A DNA stretch of 64,000 nt from Sphingopyxis macrogoltabida (GCF_001307295.1 NZ_CP012700.1:4653001-4717000); one strand, 5' to 3'; shown: positions 49,186 through 58,226, numbered from the stretch's first letter. Notes: generated by a model from the letters alone, not told the origin. Program-made: numbers and translations.

Positions 49186-49860
49186 ATGCCTGACCCAAAG
49201 ACCGACAATCCGTCCGCCTGCTTTGCGGAATTCGTCGCCGACCGAAATTTTCCATGCCTTGGCGCCAAGTCGGCGCTCGCAAATGGCGGAATCCGGGTGA
49301 TCGCGGCGCGCGACCTGACGAGCGCGTGGAACGACCTCGAAATCCATCGCGCGCTGATCGACTGGGCGGACGCCTATCGCCACGATCCCGACGGATTTCG
49401 CAGCCTTGTCGTCATTTTCGAAGGGCCGGACGATCTCGACGAGGAGCAGTTCGAGGATGCGCTCTGGGACCGCCTCCAGTCGCTCGCCGAAAAGGATGCG
49501 TGGAAGGGGATGGATTATGATCCGCGCGTCTGCGCCGATCCCGGCAATCCCCATTTCTCGCTGAGCTTCGCCGGCGAGGCCTATTTCGTCGTCGGCCTGC
49601 ACCCGCGCGCCTCGCGCCCGGCGCGCCGCTTTGCCCGGCCGGCGCTCGTTTTCAACCTGCACGACCAGTTCGAACGGTTGCGCACCGATGGGCGCTACGA
49701 GCGGATGCGCGAGCGCATTCTGGCGCGCGACATCGAACTGGCGGGGAGCGTCAATCCGATGCTCGCGCGCCACGGCGAGGTGAGCGAGGCGGCGCAATAT
49801 AGCGGCCGCGCGGTCGGTCCCGGCTGGACGCCGCCCTTTCGCGATCCGCGGTCGGCATGA
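49186..49860 (+). CDS. YqcI/YcgG (GntA-type) heme oxygenase-like protein
   Basis: This 224-aa protein matches the YqcI/YcgG family (PF08892): ACFAEFVADRNFPCLGAKSA (the FPCxGAK motif), then SAWNDLEIHRALIDWADAYR, SLVVIFEGPDDLDEEQFEDA, LWDRLQSLAEKDAWKGMDYD and FVVGLHPRASRPARRF, then NLHDQFERLRTDGRYERM. GntA of this family is a heme-dependent N-hydroxylase in guanitoxin synthesis. It directly overlaps the DUF1989 gene (ATGA), so both probably act on a guanidine- or urea-like metabolite. The ATG at 49186 is used; see the KTSC segment. Confidence 0.82.
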   Translation: MPDPKTDNPSACFAEFVADRNFPCLGAKSALANGGIRVIAARDLTSAWNDLEIHRALIDWADAYRHDPDGFRSLVVIFEGPDDLDEEQFEDALWDRLQSLAEKDAWKGMDYDPRVCADPGNPHFSLSFAGEAYFVVGLHPRASRPARRFARPALVFNLHDQFERLRTDGRYERMRERILARDIELAGSVNPMLARHGEVSEAAQYSGRAVGPGWTPPFRDPRSA

Positions 49861-50471
49861 CGGCTCGCGTCATTCCGCCGCGCAGCGGCGTCGCATTTCC
49901 CCTGCGCGCCGGCGAGGTGCTGCGCGTGATCGATCCCGAAGGCGGGCAGGTCAGCGACATGCTGGCCTTCATGGCGGCCGATGTCGGTGAGGCGCTGTCT
50001 AACGGGCGCACCTTCGACTGTGAGGAGACGATCCGGCTGACGACGGGCAACCGGCTGTGGTCAAACCGCTCGCAGCCGATGCTGGAGATCGTCGAGGATA
50101 GCGCCGGGACGCATGATTTCCTGCTGACGCCTTGCAGCGAGGCGACCTTTCGCCACTTTTATCCCGACAAGCCGGTTCATCGCGGCTGCTTCGGCAATCT
50201 CGCCGCAGCGCTCGCGCCCTTCGGGATCGGCCCCGACGCGATTCCGGTCGCGTTCAACATCTTCATGAACGTGCCGGTCGATGGCGACGGGAAGCTTCGC
50301 GTCATCGCCCCCGCGACGCACGCGGGCGATTTCATCCGCCTGCGCGCGCTCGCCGATCTGGTGGTCGGGCTGACCGCCTGTTCGGCCTATGACAGCTGCG
50401 GCGGCGCCTTCAAACCGATCCATTATGCGATCGAACAGTTGTCGCCGGCCGCTGGCCACCGACAATCTTGA
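49857..50471 (+). CDS. Urea carboxylase-associated family protein (DUF1989)
   Basis: This 204-aa protein matches DUF1989: RSGVAFPLRAGEVLRVIDPE, GGQVSDMLAFMAADVGEAL, SNGRTFDCEETIRLTTGNRL, WSNRSQPMLEIVEDSAGTHD, FLLTPCSEATFRHFYPDKPV and NIFMNVPVDGDGKLRVIAPA. A metal-type CS.Y.SC.G end follows (TACSAYDSCGG). Members act with urea or guanidine carboxylase as carboxyguanidine deiminase subunits. Here it is coupled to a YqcI/YcgG gene instead, with no carboxylase in view. Confidence 0.85.
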   Translation: MTARVIPPRSGVAFPLRAGEVLRVIDPEGGQVSDMLAFMAADVGEALSNGRTFDCEETIRLTTGNRLWSNRSQPMLEIVEDSAGTHDFLLTPCSEATFRHFYPDKPVHRGCFGNLAAALAPFGIGPDAIPVAFNIFMNVPVDGDGKLRVIAPATHAGDFIRLRALADLVVGLTACSAYDSCGGAFKPIHYAIEQLSPAAGHRQS

Positions 50472-50488
50472 TCCAGATCATATATCCG

Positions 50489-50513
50489 CAAAAAAGCCCG
50501 CGCCGGCGGGGTT
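50489..50513 (-). terminator. Rho-independent terminator (minus strand)
   Basis: On the minus strand a CCCGC / GCGGG stem with a CGGC loop is followed by six T, beyond the end of the NAD(P)H-hydrate dehydratase gene. The interval 50,472-50,690 between the two convergent genes otherwise holds no supported gene. Confidence 0.6.
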
Positions 50514-50641
50514 TGCCATGTTGACGCCCGTCCGGTCGCCGATAACATCCCACGCACTACCTGACCTTCCGTCACCAATCGCGGAAGGACACTGTTGGGC
50601 TCGCCGCCGGATCGCGTAGCCATATGCATCCGAGGCCGGAA

Positions 50642-50671
50642 AGGCTCCGCCGCAAGGCGGGGCCTTTTTTG
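50642..50671 (+). terminator. Rho-independent terminator (plus strand)
   Basis: A stem of 11 paired bases (AAGGCTCCGCC / GGCGGGGCCTT) with a four-base loop is followed by a run of six T. It lies about 170 bases behind the DUF1989 gene and is oriented to end plus-strand transcription. Confidence 0.75.
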
Positions 50672-50690
50672 CGAGCCGCGACAGCGTCGC

Positions 50691-51572
50691 TCAGACCCCG
50701 CGCATCAGCCCCGGCACGAGCGGCAGCAGTTCGCGGGCGAGATAGCCGATCGGCCCGACGGTTTCGGCCAGCCGCCGCCCCGCCTCGCCATGCAGCCATA
50801 TCCCCCAGGCGCTGGCGTGAAGCGGCGAGAGCCCTTGCGCGCCCAGCCCGGCGATCAGACCCGCGAGCACGTCGCCCGACCCGCTGACCGCCAGGCCGAG
50901 ACCGCCTCCGGCGTAGGAGAGGCACGTACCCTCGGCCATCAGGTGACTCGTCGCGCCCTTCACCATGACGGCGGTGCGATAGATTTCGGCGGCCCGGGCG
51001 AGCGCCGCCAGCGGGTCGCGCGCGACCGCGTCTCTTTCGGCGTCGAGCAGCGCCGCGAGTTCGCCCTCGTGCGGAGTCAGTACCGTATGCCGACCGCGGG
51101 CAGCGAGCGCATCGGCATGGTCGGTCGCGGCGCGAAGCGCAAAGGCGTCGAGCAGCAGGAACATGTCGCCGGGCAGGGCGGGGAGCAGCGCAGCGAGCAG
51201 CGCCCGGACGCCGTCCTCGTCGATCATCGCCGGTCCGAAAACGATCGCATCGTGGTTGGCGATTTCGGCGAGCAGCAGCTCGGCGCTCTCGGGCGCGATC
51301 TCGCCGCCGGGCGTTTCGGGCAGTGCGACGACGGCACACGCCGGAAAAGCGACGCCGATGGGGGTAGCGGCCGAGGCGATGGTGGCGATCGTCACCTTGC
51401 CGGCGCCCGCCCGGAACGCCGCCTCGGCGGTCAGCAGCATGCCGCCGGGCACGCGCCGGCAGCCGCCGATGACGAGCACCCGCCCGCGGCCGTTCTTGTC
51501 GACATTGTCGTGGTGATCGGGAAGCGGGTTCGCCTTGAGCCAGGCGGTGTCGAGCGGGACGGGCTCAGCCAC
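50691..51572 (-). CDS. ADP/ATP-dependent (S)-NAD(P)H-hydrate dehydratase
   Basis: This 293-aa protein is the carbohydrate-kinase-like (YjeF C-terminal) domain only, which repairs hydrated NAD(P)H. Motifs are HHDNVDKNGRGRVLVIGGCR, AFRAGAGKVTIATIA, AIVFGPAMIDEDGVRALLAA, TVLTPHEGELAALL, AVMVKGATSHLMAEG and LAVSGSGDVLAGLIAGLGAQ (the GSGD anion hole with catalytic Asp). The usual N-terminal epimerase half is missing. The GTG at 51572 overlaps the upstream stop; an ATG at 51590 gives a six-residue longer form. Confidence 0.88.
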   Translation of the reverse strand: MAEPVPLDTAWLKANPLPDHHDNVDKNGRGRVLVIGGCRRVPGGMLLTAEAAFRAGAGKVTIATIASAATPIGVAFPACAVVALPETPGGEIAPESAELLLAEIANHDAIVFGPAMIDEDGVRALLAALLPALPGDMFLLLDAFALRAATDHADALAARGRHTVLTPHEGELAALLDAERDAVARDPLAALARAAEIYRTAVMVKGATSHLMAEGTCLSYAGGGLGLAVSGSGDVLAGLIAGLGAQGLSPLHASAWGIWLHGEAGRRLAETVGPIGYLARELLPLVPGLMRGV

Positions 51573-52326
51573 GCGCGGCGACCATCGCATCGGGTTCGCG
51601 GGTGACGGGAACCTCGCCCGCCATCGGCGCCGTCACATTGTAGCTCGACAGGACGAGGTTGCCGTCGCGACCGATCTTCGGATCGAAGCGATATTCGGTG
51701 ATCGCGCAATTCGCCACGTCGCCCTCCTTGTCGATGGCGAGAATTTCGCGCTCGCCGAGATTTTCGATGATGGTGCGCAGGCACAGGACGACGACCTGAT
51801 GCGCGACGATCATTACGCGGCGGCCGCCATAGTGCAGCGAGACGGTGTCGAGCAGCGAGCGCAGCCGCAGAATAACGTCGCACCAGCTCTCGCCGCCCGG
51901 CGGTCGATGATAGAATTTGCCGAGCGTCGCGCGAAATTCGGCCTGTTCGGGATGCGTCGCCTCGATACCGTGCCGGGTGAGGCCATCGAGAATGCCGAAT
52001 TCCTTCTCGCGCAGGCGCTCGTCGATGCAGATCTTCTCGTCGGGCTCACAGCCGCCGGCGGCGCGGAAAATCTCCGCGGTCTGGATCGCGCGGACATAGG
52101 GCGAGGCGAGCATGATTTCGGGGCGCCCGTCTTCCTCGCCCGCCGCGAACCATTCGCCGAGCGCGCGCGATTGCTCCTCGCCGAGCGCCGACAGCGGCAC
52201 ATCGACGTCGCGGTGATCGAGCGCGATGCGCAGGTCGCCGGCCGCATCGGCGGCGTCGCGCGCGACGTTGCCCGCGCTCTGGCCGTGGCGGACGACCCAG
52301 AGCACCGAGGGCCAGCGGGGTGTCAT
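51565..52326 (-). CDS. Histidine phosphatase (phosphoglycerate mutase family)
   Basis: This 253-aa protein has the RHG catalytic loop VLWVVRHGQSAGNVARDAAD (His at about residue 13), PLSALGEEQSRALGEWF, and the second histidine in RRVMIVAHQVVVLCL. This is the histidine phosphatase superfamily branch 1. Its natural substrate is unknown; the coupling to NAD(P)H-hydrate repair suggests metabolite repair or phosphate removal. The end overlaps the next gene start by eight bases. Confidence 0.87.
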   Translation of the reverse strand: MTPRWPSVLWVVRHGQSAGNVARDAADAAGDLRIALDHRDVDVPLSALGEEQSRALGEWFAAGEEDGRPEIMLASPYVRAIQTAEIFRAAGGCEPDEKICIDERLREKEFGILDGLTRHGIEATHPEQAEFRATLGKFYHRPPGGESWCDVILRLRSLLDTVSLHYGGRRVMIVAHQVVVLCLRTIIENLGEREILAIDKEGDVANCAITEYRFDPKIGRDGNLVLSSYNVTAPMAGEVPVTREPDAMVAARG

Positions 52327-52492
52327 CGAAATATTCCGGTTTGTGTCATGGGAAAGGAACGCAGCGACGGCGCACCGGTTGCGGAGCGATGATCGGGGCG
52401 GCGGCGGCCGACCGTCGGCAAAAAAATTCGCCTCCGTCGCAAACTTAACCTGTGTGAATGTGAGTCTGTCACATACCGCACATCACGCGCCG

Positions 52493-53266
52493 ATGACGGG
52501 GGCGTACAGCGTGACATTCGGCCGCATTCTCAATCGACTGCTCAGCCCCGCCGAACGGATGGTCTGGGAAGCCAGCCTCGCGCGCAATGCGCGCGACTAT
52601 GCCAAGGGCATCGACATCGCGCGCGAGGGCGAGCGTCCCGCCGCGCTACGCATCGTGCTGTCGGGCTGGGCGCAGAAATACAAGCAACTACCCGACGGCC
52701 GCCGCCAGATCCTCGCGCTCGTCCTGCCCGGCCAGGCGTGCGATCTCGACCTGTTCACCGTCGCGCGCACCGACCATTCGCTGGCGGCGGTGCGGCGGCT
52801 GACCGTGGCCGAAATCGGCCGTCAGGAGGCGACGGCGTTGCTCCGCCAATGCCCGAACCTCGCGCAATTGCTGTGCTGGGGCGAGATCGTCACCGCGGCG
52901 ATCCAGCGCGAATGGACGATCAATATCGGGCAGCGCAACGCGATCGAGCGCGTTGCGCAACTGATGTGCGAAATCTTCGCGCGGCAGCAGGGCATCCCGG
53001 CGGCGGGCGGCGGCGAATGCGATTTCCTGCTCACCCAATGGCAGCTCGCCGAGGCGACCGGGCTGACGCAGGTGCACGTCAACCGCACGGTGCAGGAACT
53101 GCGGCGGCGCTGTTCGGTCGAACTGCGCAACCTCCGGCTGTTCATTCCCGACTTCGCCGAGCTGGCGGACATTGCGGCGTTCAACGCCAATTATCTCCAT
53201 CTCGACGAGACCGACCTCGCGGTCGACCGGGCCGCGGGCTTGTTCGGCGGCATCGGGCGCGACTGA
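52493..53266 (+). CDS. Crp/Fnr family transcriptional regulator
   Basis: This 257-aa regulator has an N-terminal cNMP-like fold (GIDIAREGERPAALRIVLSG, WAQKYKQLPDGRRQILALVL, PGQACDLDLFTVARTDHSLA) and a C-terminal HTH (LTQWQLAEATGLTQVHVNRT, VQELRRRCSVEL). It is related to the copy at 47.8 kb (shared REW...NIG.RNA.(E/A)R.A.L.CE helix). It lies upstream of the TonB-dependent receptor in the same direction, so it may control it. No cysteine cluster for oxygen sensing is visible. Confidence 0.9.
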   Translation: MTGAYSVTFGRILNRLLSPAERMVWEASLARNARDYAKGIDIAREGERPAALRIVLSGWAQKYKQLPDGRRQILALVLPGQACDLDLFTVARTDHSLAAVRRLTVAEIGRQEATALLRQCPNLAQLLCWGEIVTAAIQREWTINIGQRNAIERVAQLMCEIFARQQGIPAAGGGECDFLLTQWQLAEATGLTQVHVNRTVQELRRRCSVELRNLRLFIPDFAELADIAAFNANYLHLDETDLAVDRAAGLFGGIGRD

Positions 53267-53392
53267 GCGGACGGCGGCCGTTCGTCATAATCCTGCAAGA
53301 TTTCTTGCCCGGTCAGATGTCCCCGGGCCGCCGTTGTGCGTCTTTCCCTTCCGATAGCCCGGCAGAGCGGGCGCCAAGGGGGACGATAATTC

Positions 53393-55981
53393 ATGCAATT
53401 GTTCAGACTAGCCCTTCATGCTTCGATCGCGACGAGTGCATTGGCCGCGGCGGCGCTCGCCGCGCCCGCGCAGGCGCAGGCGGAAGAACGCACCTATCGC
53501 TTCGCCATCCCGGCGCAGGATATGAAGGCCAGCCTCCGCGCGCTGGCGCGGACCTCGGGGCAGCAGATCGGCTTCGACAGCGCGGCGTTGCAGGGCAAGC
53601 GGGCGCCGGCGCTCAACGGTACCTTCTCGCTCCGCGACGGCGTGGCGCGGCTGCTCGCCGGCTCGGGTCTCGAGCCCAGCTGGGGGCGTTCGGGCGTGCT
53701 CGTCATCCGCCCTGCGCCGCGCAAGCCGGGCGCCGCCTATCAGGCGCCGAACCGGGGCGCGGACGCGGCCATGGCCGGCGCGGATGACGGCGAAATCGTC
53801 GTCACGGCGCGCAAGTCGGACGAACGCATTCAGGATGTCCCGGTGTCGCTGACCGCGGTGACCGCCGACGCCCTGCGCGATCGGGGCGCGGCGGACATCA
53901 AGGATGTGCTGCGCAGCGTCCCGGGGCTCGCCAATTACGGCACCGAACGCGGGCTGTCGCGCTACAGCATCCGCGGCCTGTCGACCTATGCCTCGTCGCC
54001 GACGGTCGGCATCTATCTCGACGATATCTCGCTGGTGACGGTGTCGACCACCTTCAGCGGCGCCTATGACCCGATGTTCTTCGACATGGAGCGCGTCGAG
54101 GTGCTGAAGGGACCGCAGGGCACGCTCTATGGCGGCAGCGCAATGGGCGGCGCGATCAAATATGTCAGCGCACGGCCCGATCCGACGCGGTTCAGCGTCG
54201 ATACCGCGATCGGCGCCGCGATCACCGACGGCGGCGGGCCGTCGTACAATGGCGAAGTCGTGGTCAATGCGCCGATCGTCGAGGACAAGCTCGCGGTGCG
54301 CGCGGGCTTCTATTACCGCCACGATGGCGGCTTCATCGACAACCGTCCGGGCGATATCCGTGTCCTGTTGCGGTCGAGCACGCCCTTCCCCGATTATACG
54401 CCGGTGGTGCAGGACAGCCTGTCGAACCGGACCAAGAAGAACCGCAACTATGGCGACACCTATGTCGGGCGGCTGTCGTTCGAATGGCGCCCCGACGAGA
54501 GCTGGACGATCCGGCCGCAGCTTTTCTACCAGGATTACAAGCAGGGCGACACCGGCGACATGTTCATCGGCCGCCCCGACCGGTCGGGCTCCTATCGCAT
54601 CGCCCAGCCCAATTATGACCGCGCCGGCATTTACAGCCTCAGCGTCGAAAAGGAACTGGGCGGAGTGAAGGCGACGTCGCTGACCGCCTATTTTGACCGC
54701 ACGTTCCGCTATGTCCGCGATTACAGCTTTTACATCGGCGGGCTGATCCCGGTGCTGTATCCGTTCACCAGCACCAACGTGTCCGACAGCTTCACCAAGA
54801 CGTTCAGCCAGGAAGTGCGGCTGGCATCGGACAATGACTCGCCATTCAAATGGGTGATCGGCGGCTATTATTCGAGCCAGGACGACCGGCTGATCCAGGC
54901 GGTCAATACGCCCGGAATGAGCGCCTTCTTCGGCACCGATCTGGCCTATTACGGCAATATCTTCACCAACACGAAGCAATATGCGGGCTTCGGCGAGGCG
55001 AGCTACGCGCTGTTCGACGGCTTCGACGTCACCGCCGGCGTCCGCGTGTTCAAGGTCGAGCAGCGCGTCAACGCGCGCACCGACGGGGTGTTCGCGGGTG
55101 GCCCGAATGCGATCCCCGACCGCCGCAACAAGGAAGACGGGATCAATCCCAAATTCGGCCTGTCGTACAAGGTGACGCGCGACAATCTCCTTTACGCCTC
55201 GGCCGCCAAGGGCTTCCGCCCCGGCGGGATCAACCGCGACCGGATCGACCCCGATCTCTGCCGCACCGATCTCGATCAGCTCGGCATCGAAAACGCGCCT
55301 GACAGCTTCGGATCGGACAATCTGTGGACCTATGAAGCCGGGACCAAGAATATGTTCGGCGGCGGCAAGGTGATGCTCAACGCTTCGGCATATTACACCG
55401 AATGGAAGGAGATCCAGCAGGCGATCGGGCTGCCGAGCTGCGGCTTCGGCTTCACCGACAATGTCGGCAGCGCCGAGGTAAAGGGCTTCGAGCTCGAGGC
55501 GCGCGTCGAACCACTCCGCGGGTTCCAGATCGGCGGTACCGCTGCCTATACCAGCAGCAAGATCACCGAAGCGGCACCCGGCACCTCGGCCAAGCAGGGC
55601 GACGCGCTGCCCGACGTGCCGAAGTGGATGGCGACCGCATATGCCGGTTACCGGACCGAATTGTCGGGATTGTGGGAACTCGATGTCCGCGGCGAATATC
55701 AGTATCAGGGCAAGGCGCCCTATACGTTCGATACCGAGGTGCCGATCACCTTCCCCGGCGGCGAGGTCGACTATATCCCGAACCCGATCCTCGAACGGAA
55801 AAGCTATCAGGTCGTCAACGCCTTCGCGTCGCTGAGCCGTGAGAATACGACGGTCAGGCTCTATGCCAACAATCTGTTCAACGTCCATCCGCAGCTCGAC
55901 ACCGACCTGTCGATCGGCGCCGACCGCTTCTCGACGATCCGCCCGCGGACCTTCGGCGTCGAATTGCGGCAGGGTTTTTGA
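53393..55981 (+). CDS. TonB-dependent receptor with STN domain
   Basis: This 862-aa outer-membrane receptor has a signal peptide (MQLFRLALHASIATSALAAA), a Secretin/TonB N-terminal (STN) domain (YRFAIPAQDMKASLRALART, SGQQIGFDSAALQGKRAPAL), a TonB box and plug (GEIVVTARKSDERIQDVPVS, then VEVLKGPQGTLYGGSAMGGA), and a 22-strand barrel ending in an aromatic residue (GVELRQGF). STN receptors usually signal to anti-sigma factors such as FecR, but none is next to it; a Crp/Fnr regulator precedes it. It takes up an iron chelate or other ligand. Confidence 0.93.
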   Translation: MQLFRLALHASIATSALAAAALAAPAQAQAEERTYRFAIPAQDMKASLRALARTSGQQIGFDSAALQGKRAPALNGTFSLRDGVARLLAGSGLEPSWGRSGVLVIRPAPRKPGAAYQAPNRGADAAMAGADDGEIVVTARKSDERIQDVPVSLTAVTADALRDRGAADIKDVLRSVPGLANYGTERGLSRYSIRGLSTYASSPTVGIYLDDISLVTVSTTFSGAYDPMFFDMERVEVLKGPQGTLYGGSAMGGAIKYVSARPDPTRFSVDTAIGAAITDGGGPSYNGEVVVNAPIVEDKLAVRAGFYYRHDGGFIDNRPGDIRVLLRSSTPFPDYTPVVQDSLSNRTKKNRNYGDTYVGRLSFEWRPDESWTIRPQLFYQDYKQGDTGDMFIGRPDRSGSYRIAQPNYDRAGIYSLSVEKELGGVKATSLTAYFDRTFRYVRDYSFYIGGLIPVLYPFTSTNVSDSFTKTFSQEVRLASDNDSPFKWVIGGYYSSQDDRLIQAVNTPGMSAFFGTDLAYYGNIFTNTKQYAGFGEASYALFDGFDVTAGVRVFKVEQRVNARTDGVFAGGPNAIPDRRNKEDGINPKFGLSYKVTRDNLLYASAAKGFRPGGINRDRIDPDLCRTDLDQLGIENAPDSFGSDNLWTYEAGTKNMFGGGKVMLNASAYYTEWKEIQQAIGLPSCGFGFTDNVGSAEVKGFELEARVEPLRGFQIGGTAAYTSSKITEAAPGTSAKQGDALPDVPKWMATAYAGYRTELSGLWELDVRGEYQYQGKAPYTFDTEVPITFPGGEVDYIPNPILERKSYQVVNAFASLSRENTTVRLYANNLFNVHPQLDTDLSIGADRFSTIRPRTFGVELRQGF

Positions 55982-55992
55982 GGCATTGCTGA

Positions 55993-56125
55993 CATCCCCC
56001 CTGCGGCAAAGCCGTGGGGAGGGGACCGCCGCGAAGCGGTGGCGGAGGGGCCGCGACGTTAGCGCATTTTGCCCCTCCGTCAGCCCTGCGGGCTGCCACC
56101 TCCCCATCGCTGCGCGACAGGGAGG
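55993..56125. repeat. Intergenic palindromic element (family C)
   Basis: The interval 55,982-56,301 between the receptor and rlmE has no gene. This part holds a large imperfect palindrome with arms such as GGGAGGGGACCGCC and CCCTCCGTCAGCC, plus the phrases CTGCGGCAAAGCCG and CCTGCGGGCTGCC. It fits the multi-copy GGAGGGG-type palindromes of sphingomonads and could form a stem that ends both transcripts. Confidence 0.65.
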
Positions 56126-56164
56126 ATCGTCAGAAAACGGGCCGGGAGCGGACCTAACCAATAT

Positions 56165-56237
56165 CGTCACCCCGGACTTGATCCGGGGTCCATGACTTCG
56201 GCGCCGCAGTGGATCCCGGATCAAGTCCGGGATGACG
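56165..56237. repeat. Intergenic inverted repeat (family D)
   Basis: Two arms, CGTCACCCCGGACTTGATCC on the left and GGATCAAGTCCGGGATGACG on the right, face each other across about 28 bases. A near-identical copy is at 61719-61790. This GTCATCCCGGACTTGATCC-type repeat is widely dispersed in Alphaproteobacteria genomes. Confidence 0.85.
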
Positions 56238-56301
56238 AATATGTGTGAAGCAACATCCGCTCCCCACCCCTAAGCCGACCTTCACCTGGACGGCAGGCCG
56301 C

Positions 56302-57018
56302 CTATCCGGTTGCCCCGTCCATCCGCCCCTTGAACCCCTGTGCGATGACGTAAAGCTCAGGCGAGCCCTTGCGGCTGGCGGGGGGCTTGGCGTGCTTGAC
56401 CGTCGTGAAATGGCGCTTGAGCAGGGTCAGGAGCTCGCGGTCGGCGCCGCCGGCGAAGACTTTCGCGACAAAGGCGCCGCCGGGGACCAGATTCTGCACC
56501 GCAAAGTCGGCGGCGGTCTCGGCGAGGCCGATGGTTCGCAAATGGTCGGTCTGCGGGTGGCCGACTGTGTTCGCCGCCATGTCCGAAATGACGAGGTCGG
56601 GGGCGCTGCCGAGCGCCTCGATCAGCGCATCGGGGGCGGCGTCGTCCATGAAATCCATCTCGAGGATCGCGACGCCTTCGATCGGCTCGCAGGCGAGCAG
56701 GTCGATCCCCGCGACGCGCGCGCGCGGGTTGGTCTTCCGCGTCACCTGCGACCAGCCGCCGGGCGTGATGCCGAGATCGACGACGGCGCGCGCTCTTTTC
56801 AAAAAGCCGAATTTCTCGTCGAGCTCGATCAGCTTGTACGCGGCGCGTGAGCGATAGCCTTCGGCCTGCGCGCGGCGGACATAGGGGTCGTTGAGCTGGC
56901 GTTGCAGCCAGCGCGTCGACGACACGCTGCGCTTGCGGGCGGTCTTGACGCGCACATGCAGGCCGCCCCGGCCCCCCGATCCTTTGGCGCCGCCGCTGCG
57001 TCCGCTGCCGCCGCTCAT
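56302..57018 (-). CDS. rlmE: 23S rRNA (uridine-2'-O-)-methyltransferase RlmE (FtsJ)
   Basis: This 238-aa enzyme methylates the 2'-OH of U2552 in 23S rRNA late in ribosome assembly. The K-D-K-E catalytic set is visible: Lys in YRSRAAYKLIELDEKF, Asp in DLVISDMAANTVGH, Lys in GGAFVAKVFAGG and Glu in KGSPELYVIAQGF. The SAM loop is VVDLGITPGGWSQVTRK. A glycine/serine-rich basic N-terminus (residues 1-30) is longer than in E. coli FtsJ. It overlaps the Ppx/GppA stop (ATGA). Confidence 0.93.
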   Translation of the reverse strand: MSGGSGRSGGAKGSGGRGGLHVRVKTARKRSVSSTRWLQRQLNDPYVRRAQAEGYRSRAAYKLIELDEKFGFLKRARAVVDLGITPGGWSQVTRKTNPRARVAGIDLLACEPIEGVAILEMDFMDDAAPDALIEALGSAPDLVISDMAANTVGHPQTDHLRTIGLAETAADFAVQNLVPGGAFVAKVFAGGADRELLTLLKRHFTTVKHAKPPASRKGSPELYVIAQGFKGRMDGATG

Positions 57019-58106
57019 TTGCGAAACTCGCGGCGGGTGACGGGAACGTCGCGCCCCTGCCGAGCCAGGGTGCGGAGGATGCCCTCGCGGATGCCGCGGT
57101 CGGCGACGCCGACGCGCGCCGCTGGCCACAGGTCGATGATGCTTTCGAGGATCGCGCAGCCCGCGACCACCAGGTCGGCGCGCTCGCGGCCGATGCAGGC
57201 GATTTCGGAGCGGTCGGCGATGCTCGCGTCGGCGAGGCGGCGGCTGATCTCGCGCATCGCGTCCGATGGCACGACCAGCCCGTCGACCGCGCGCCGGTCG
57301 TAGCGCGGCAGGTCGAGGAAGACGCTGGCGAGCGTCGTCACCGTGCCGCTGGTGCCGAGCAGGCGCAGTGGTTGCCCTGCAAAACGTTCGGCGCGGCCGG
57401 CGAAGGCGGCGAACGCCTCGCGCGTCACTTCGCGCATCTGCGCATAGGCGGCCTGCCGCGCGGCAAGGCTGTCCTCGGCGGCGGGGGCATGTTCGGTGAG
57501 CGACACGACGCCCCACGGAACGCTGATCCAGTCGCGGATCATAACGTCGTCGTCCGACGCGTCGATGCGCATCAGCTCGGTCGAGCCGCCGCCAATGTCG
57601 AAGATCAGCGCCGGGCCGTCGCCTGCCTCCATCAGATTGTGGCAGCCGAGCACCGCGAGCTTCGCTTCTTCGGCGGCGGAAATGATGTCGAGCGCGATGC
57701 CGGTCTCGCGCTTCACCCGTTCGGCGAGTTCCTCGCCGTTGCTGGCGCGGCGGCACGCTTCGGTGGCGACCGCGCGCGACAGGGTGACGTGGCGGCGGCG
57801 CAGCTTGTCGGCGCAGACCGACAGTGCAGCGACGGTGCGGTCCATCGCCGCCTGGCTGATCCGGCCGCTCCCGTGCAGCCCCTCGCCAAGGCGGACGATG
57901 CGCGAAAAGGCGTCGATGACGACCAGTTCGCCGCCCTGCGGGCGCGCGATCAGCAGCCGGCAATTGTTGGTCCCGAGATCGATGGCGGCATAGGTGCGCG
58001 GCCGATGGATCGGCACGGGCCGCGATTCGGCACCTGCCTTGCTCTGTCCTCTCGCCGCCGGCACGGGCCGCGGCGATCGCCCCGAAGGCGCTGCCATTTG
58101 CCGCAT
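57015..58106 (-). CDS. Exopolyphosphatase / pppGpp phosphohydrolase (Ppx/GppA family)
   Basis: This 363-aa protein has actin-like ATPase-fold motifs: YAAIDLGTNNCRLLIARPQG (phosphate 1), VRLGEGLHGSGRISQAAMDR, DIISAAEEAKLAVLG, ALIFDIGGGSTELM (phosphate 2), and RLLGTSGTVTTLASVFLDL. It removes phosphate from polyphosphate and/or pppGpp. It lacks the C-terminal HD domain of the long GppA form, as in many alphaproteobacteria. I use the ATG at 58106 (MRQMAAPSG); nine bases further on, another ATG is possible. Confidence 0.9.
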   Translation of the reverse strand: MRQMAAPSGRSPRPVPAARGQSKAGAESRPVPIHRPRTYAAIDLGTNNCRLLIARPQGGELVVIDAFSRIVRLGEGLHGSGRISQAAMDRTVAALSVCADKLRRRHVTLSRAVATEACRRASNGEELAERVKRETGIALDIISAAEEAKLAVLGCHNLMEAGDGPALIFDIGGGSTELMRIDASDDDVMIRDWISVPWGVVSLTEHAPAAEDSLAARQAAYAQMREVTREAFAAFAGRAERFAGQPLRLLGTSGTVTTLASVFLDLPRYDRRAVDGLVVPSDAMREISRRLADASIADRSEIACIGRERADLVVAGCAILESIIDLWPAARVGVADRGIREGILRTLARQGRDVPVTRREFRK

Positions 58107-58226
58107 GGCTAGTATGACCTGTCCAAATCTCACGCGCCTGCAAGACCGCAGGCGTGCACTTGGGCGCGAGATTAGGCTTCCGGCCACCTAATGGCAAGCC
58201 CGGCCCCCGTTCGGGCGGGCGCAAGC

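Noticed and set aside
53408..56224. 938-codon minus-strand frame opposite the TonB receptor
   Set aside because: The receptor has signal peptide, STN, plug and barrel; the antisense frame has none of these.
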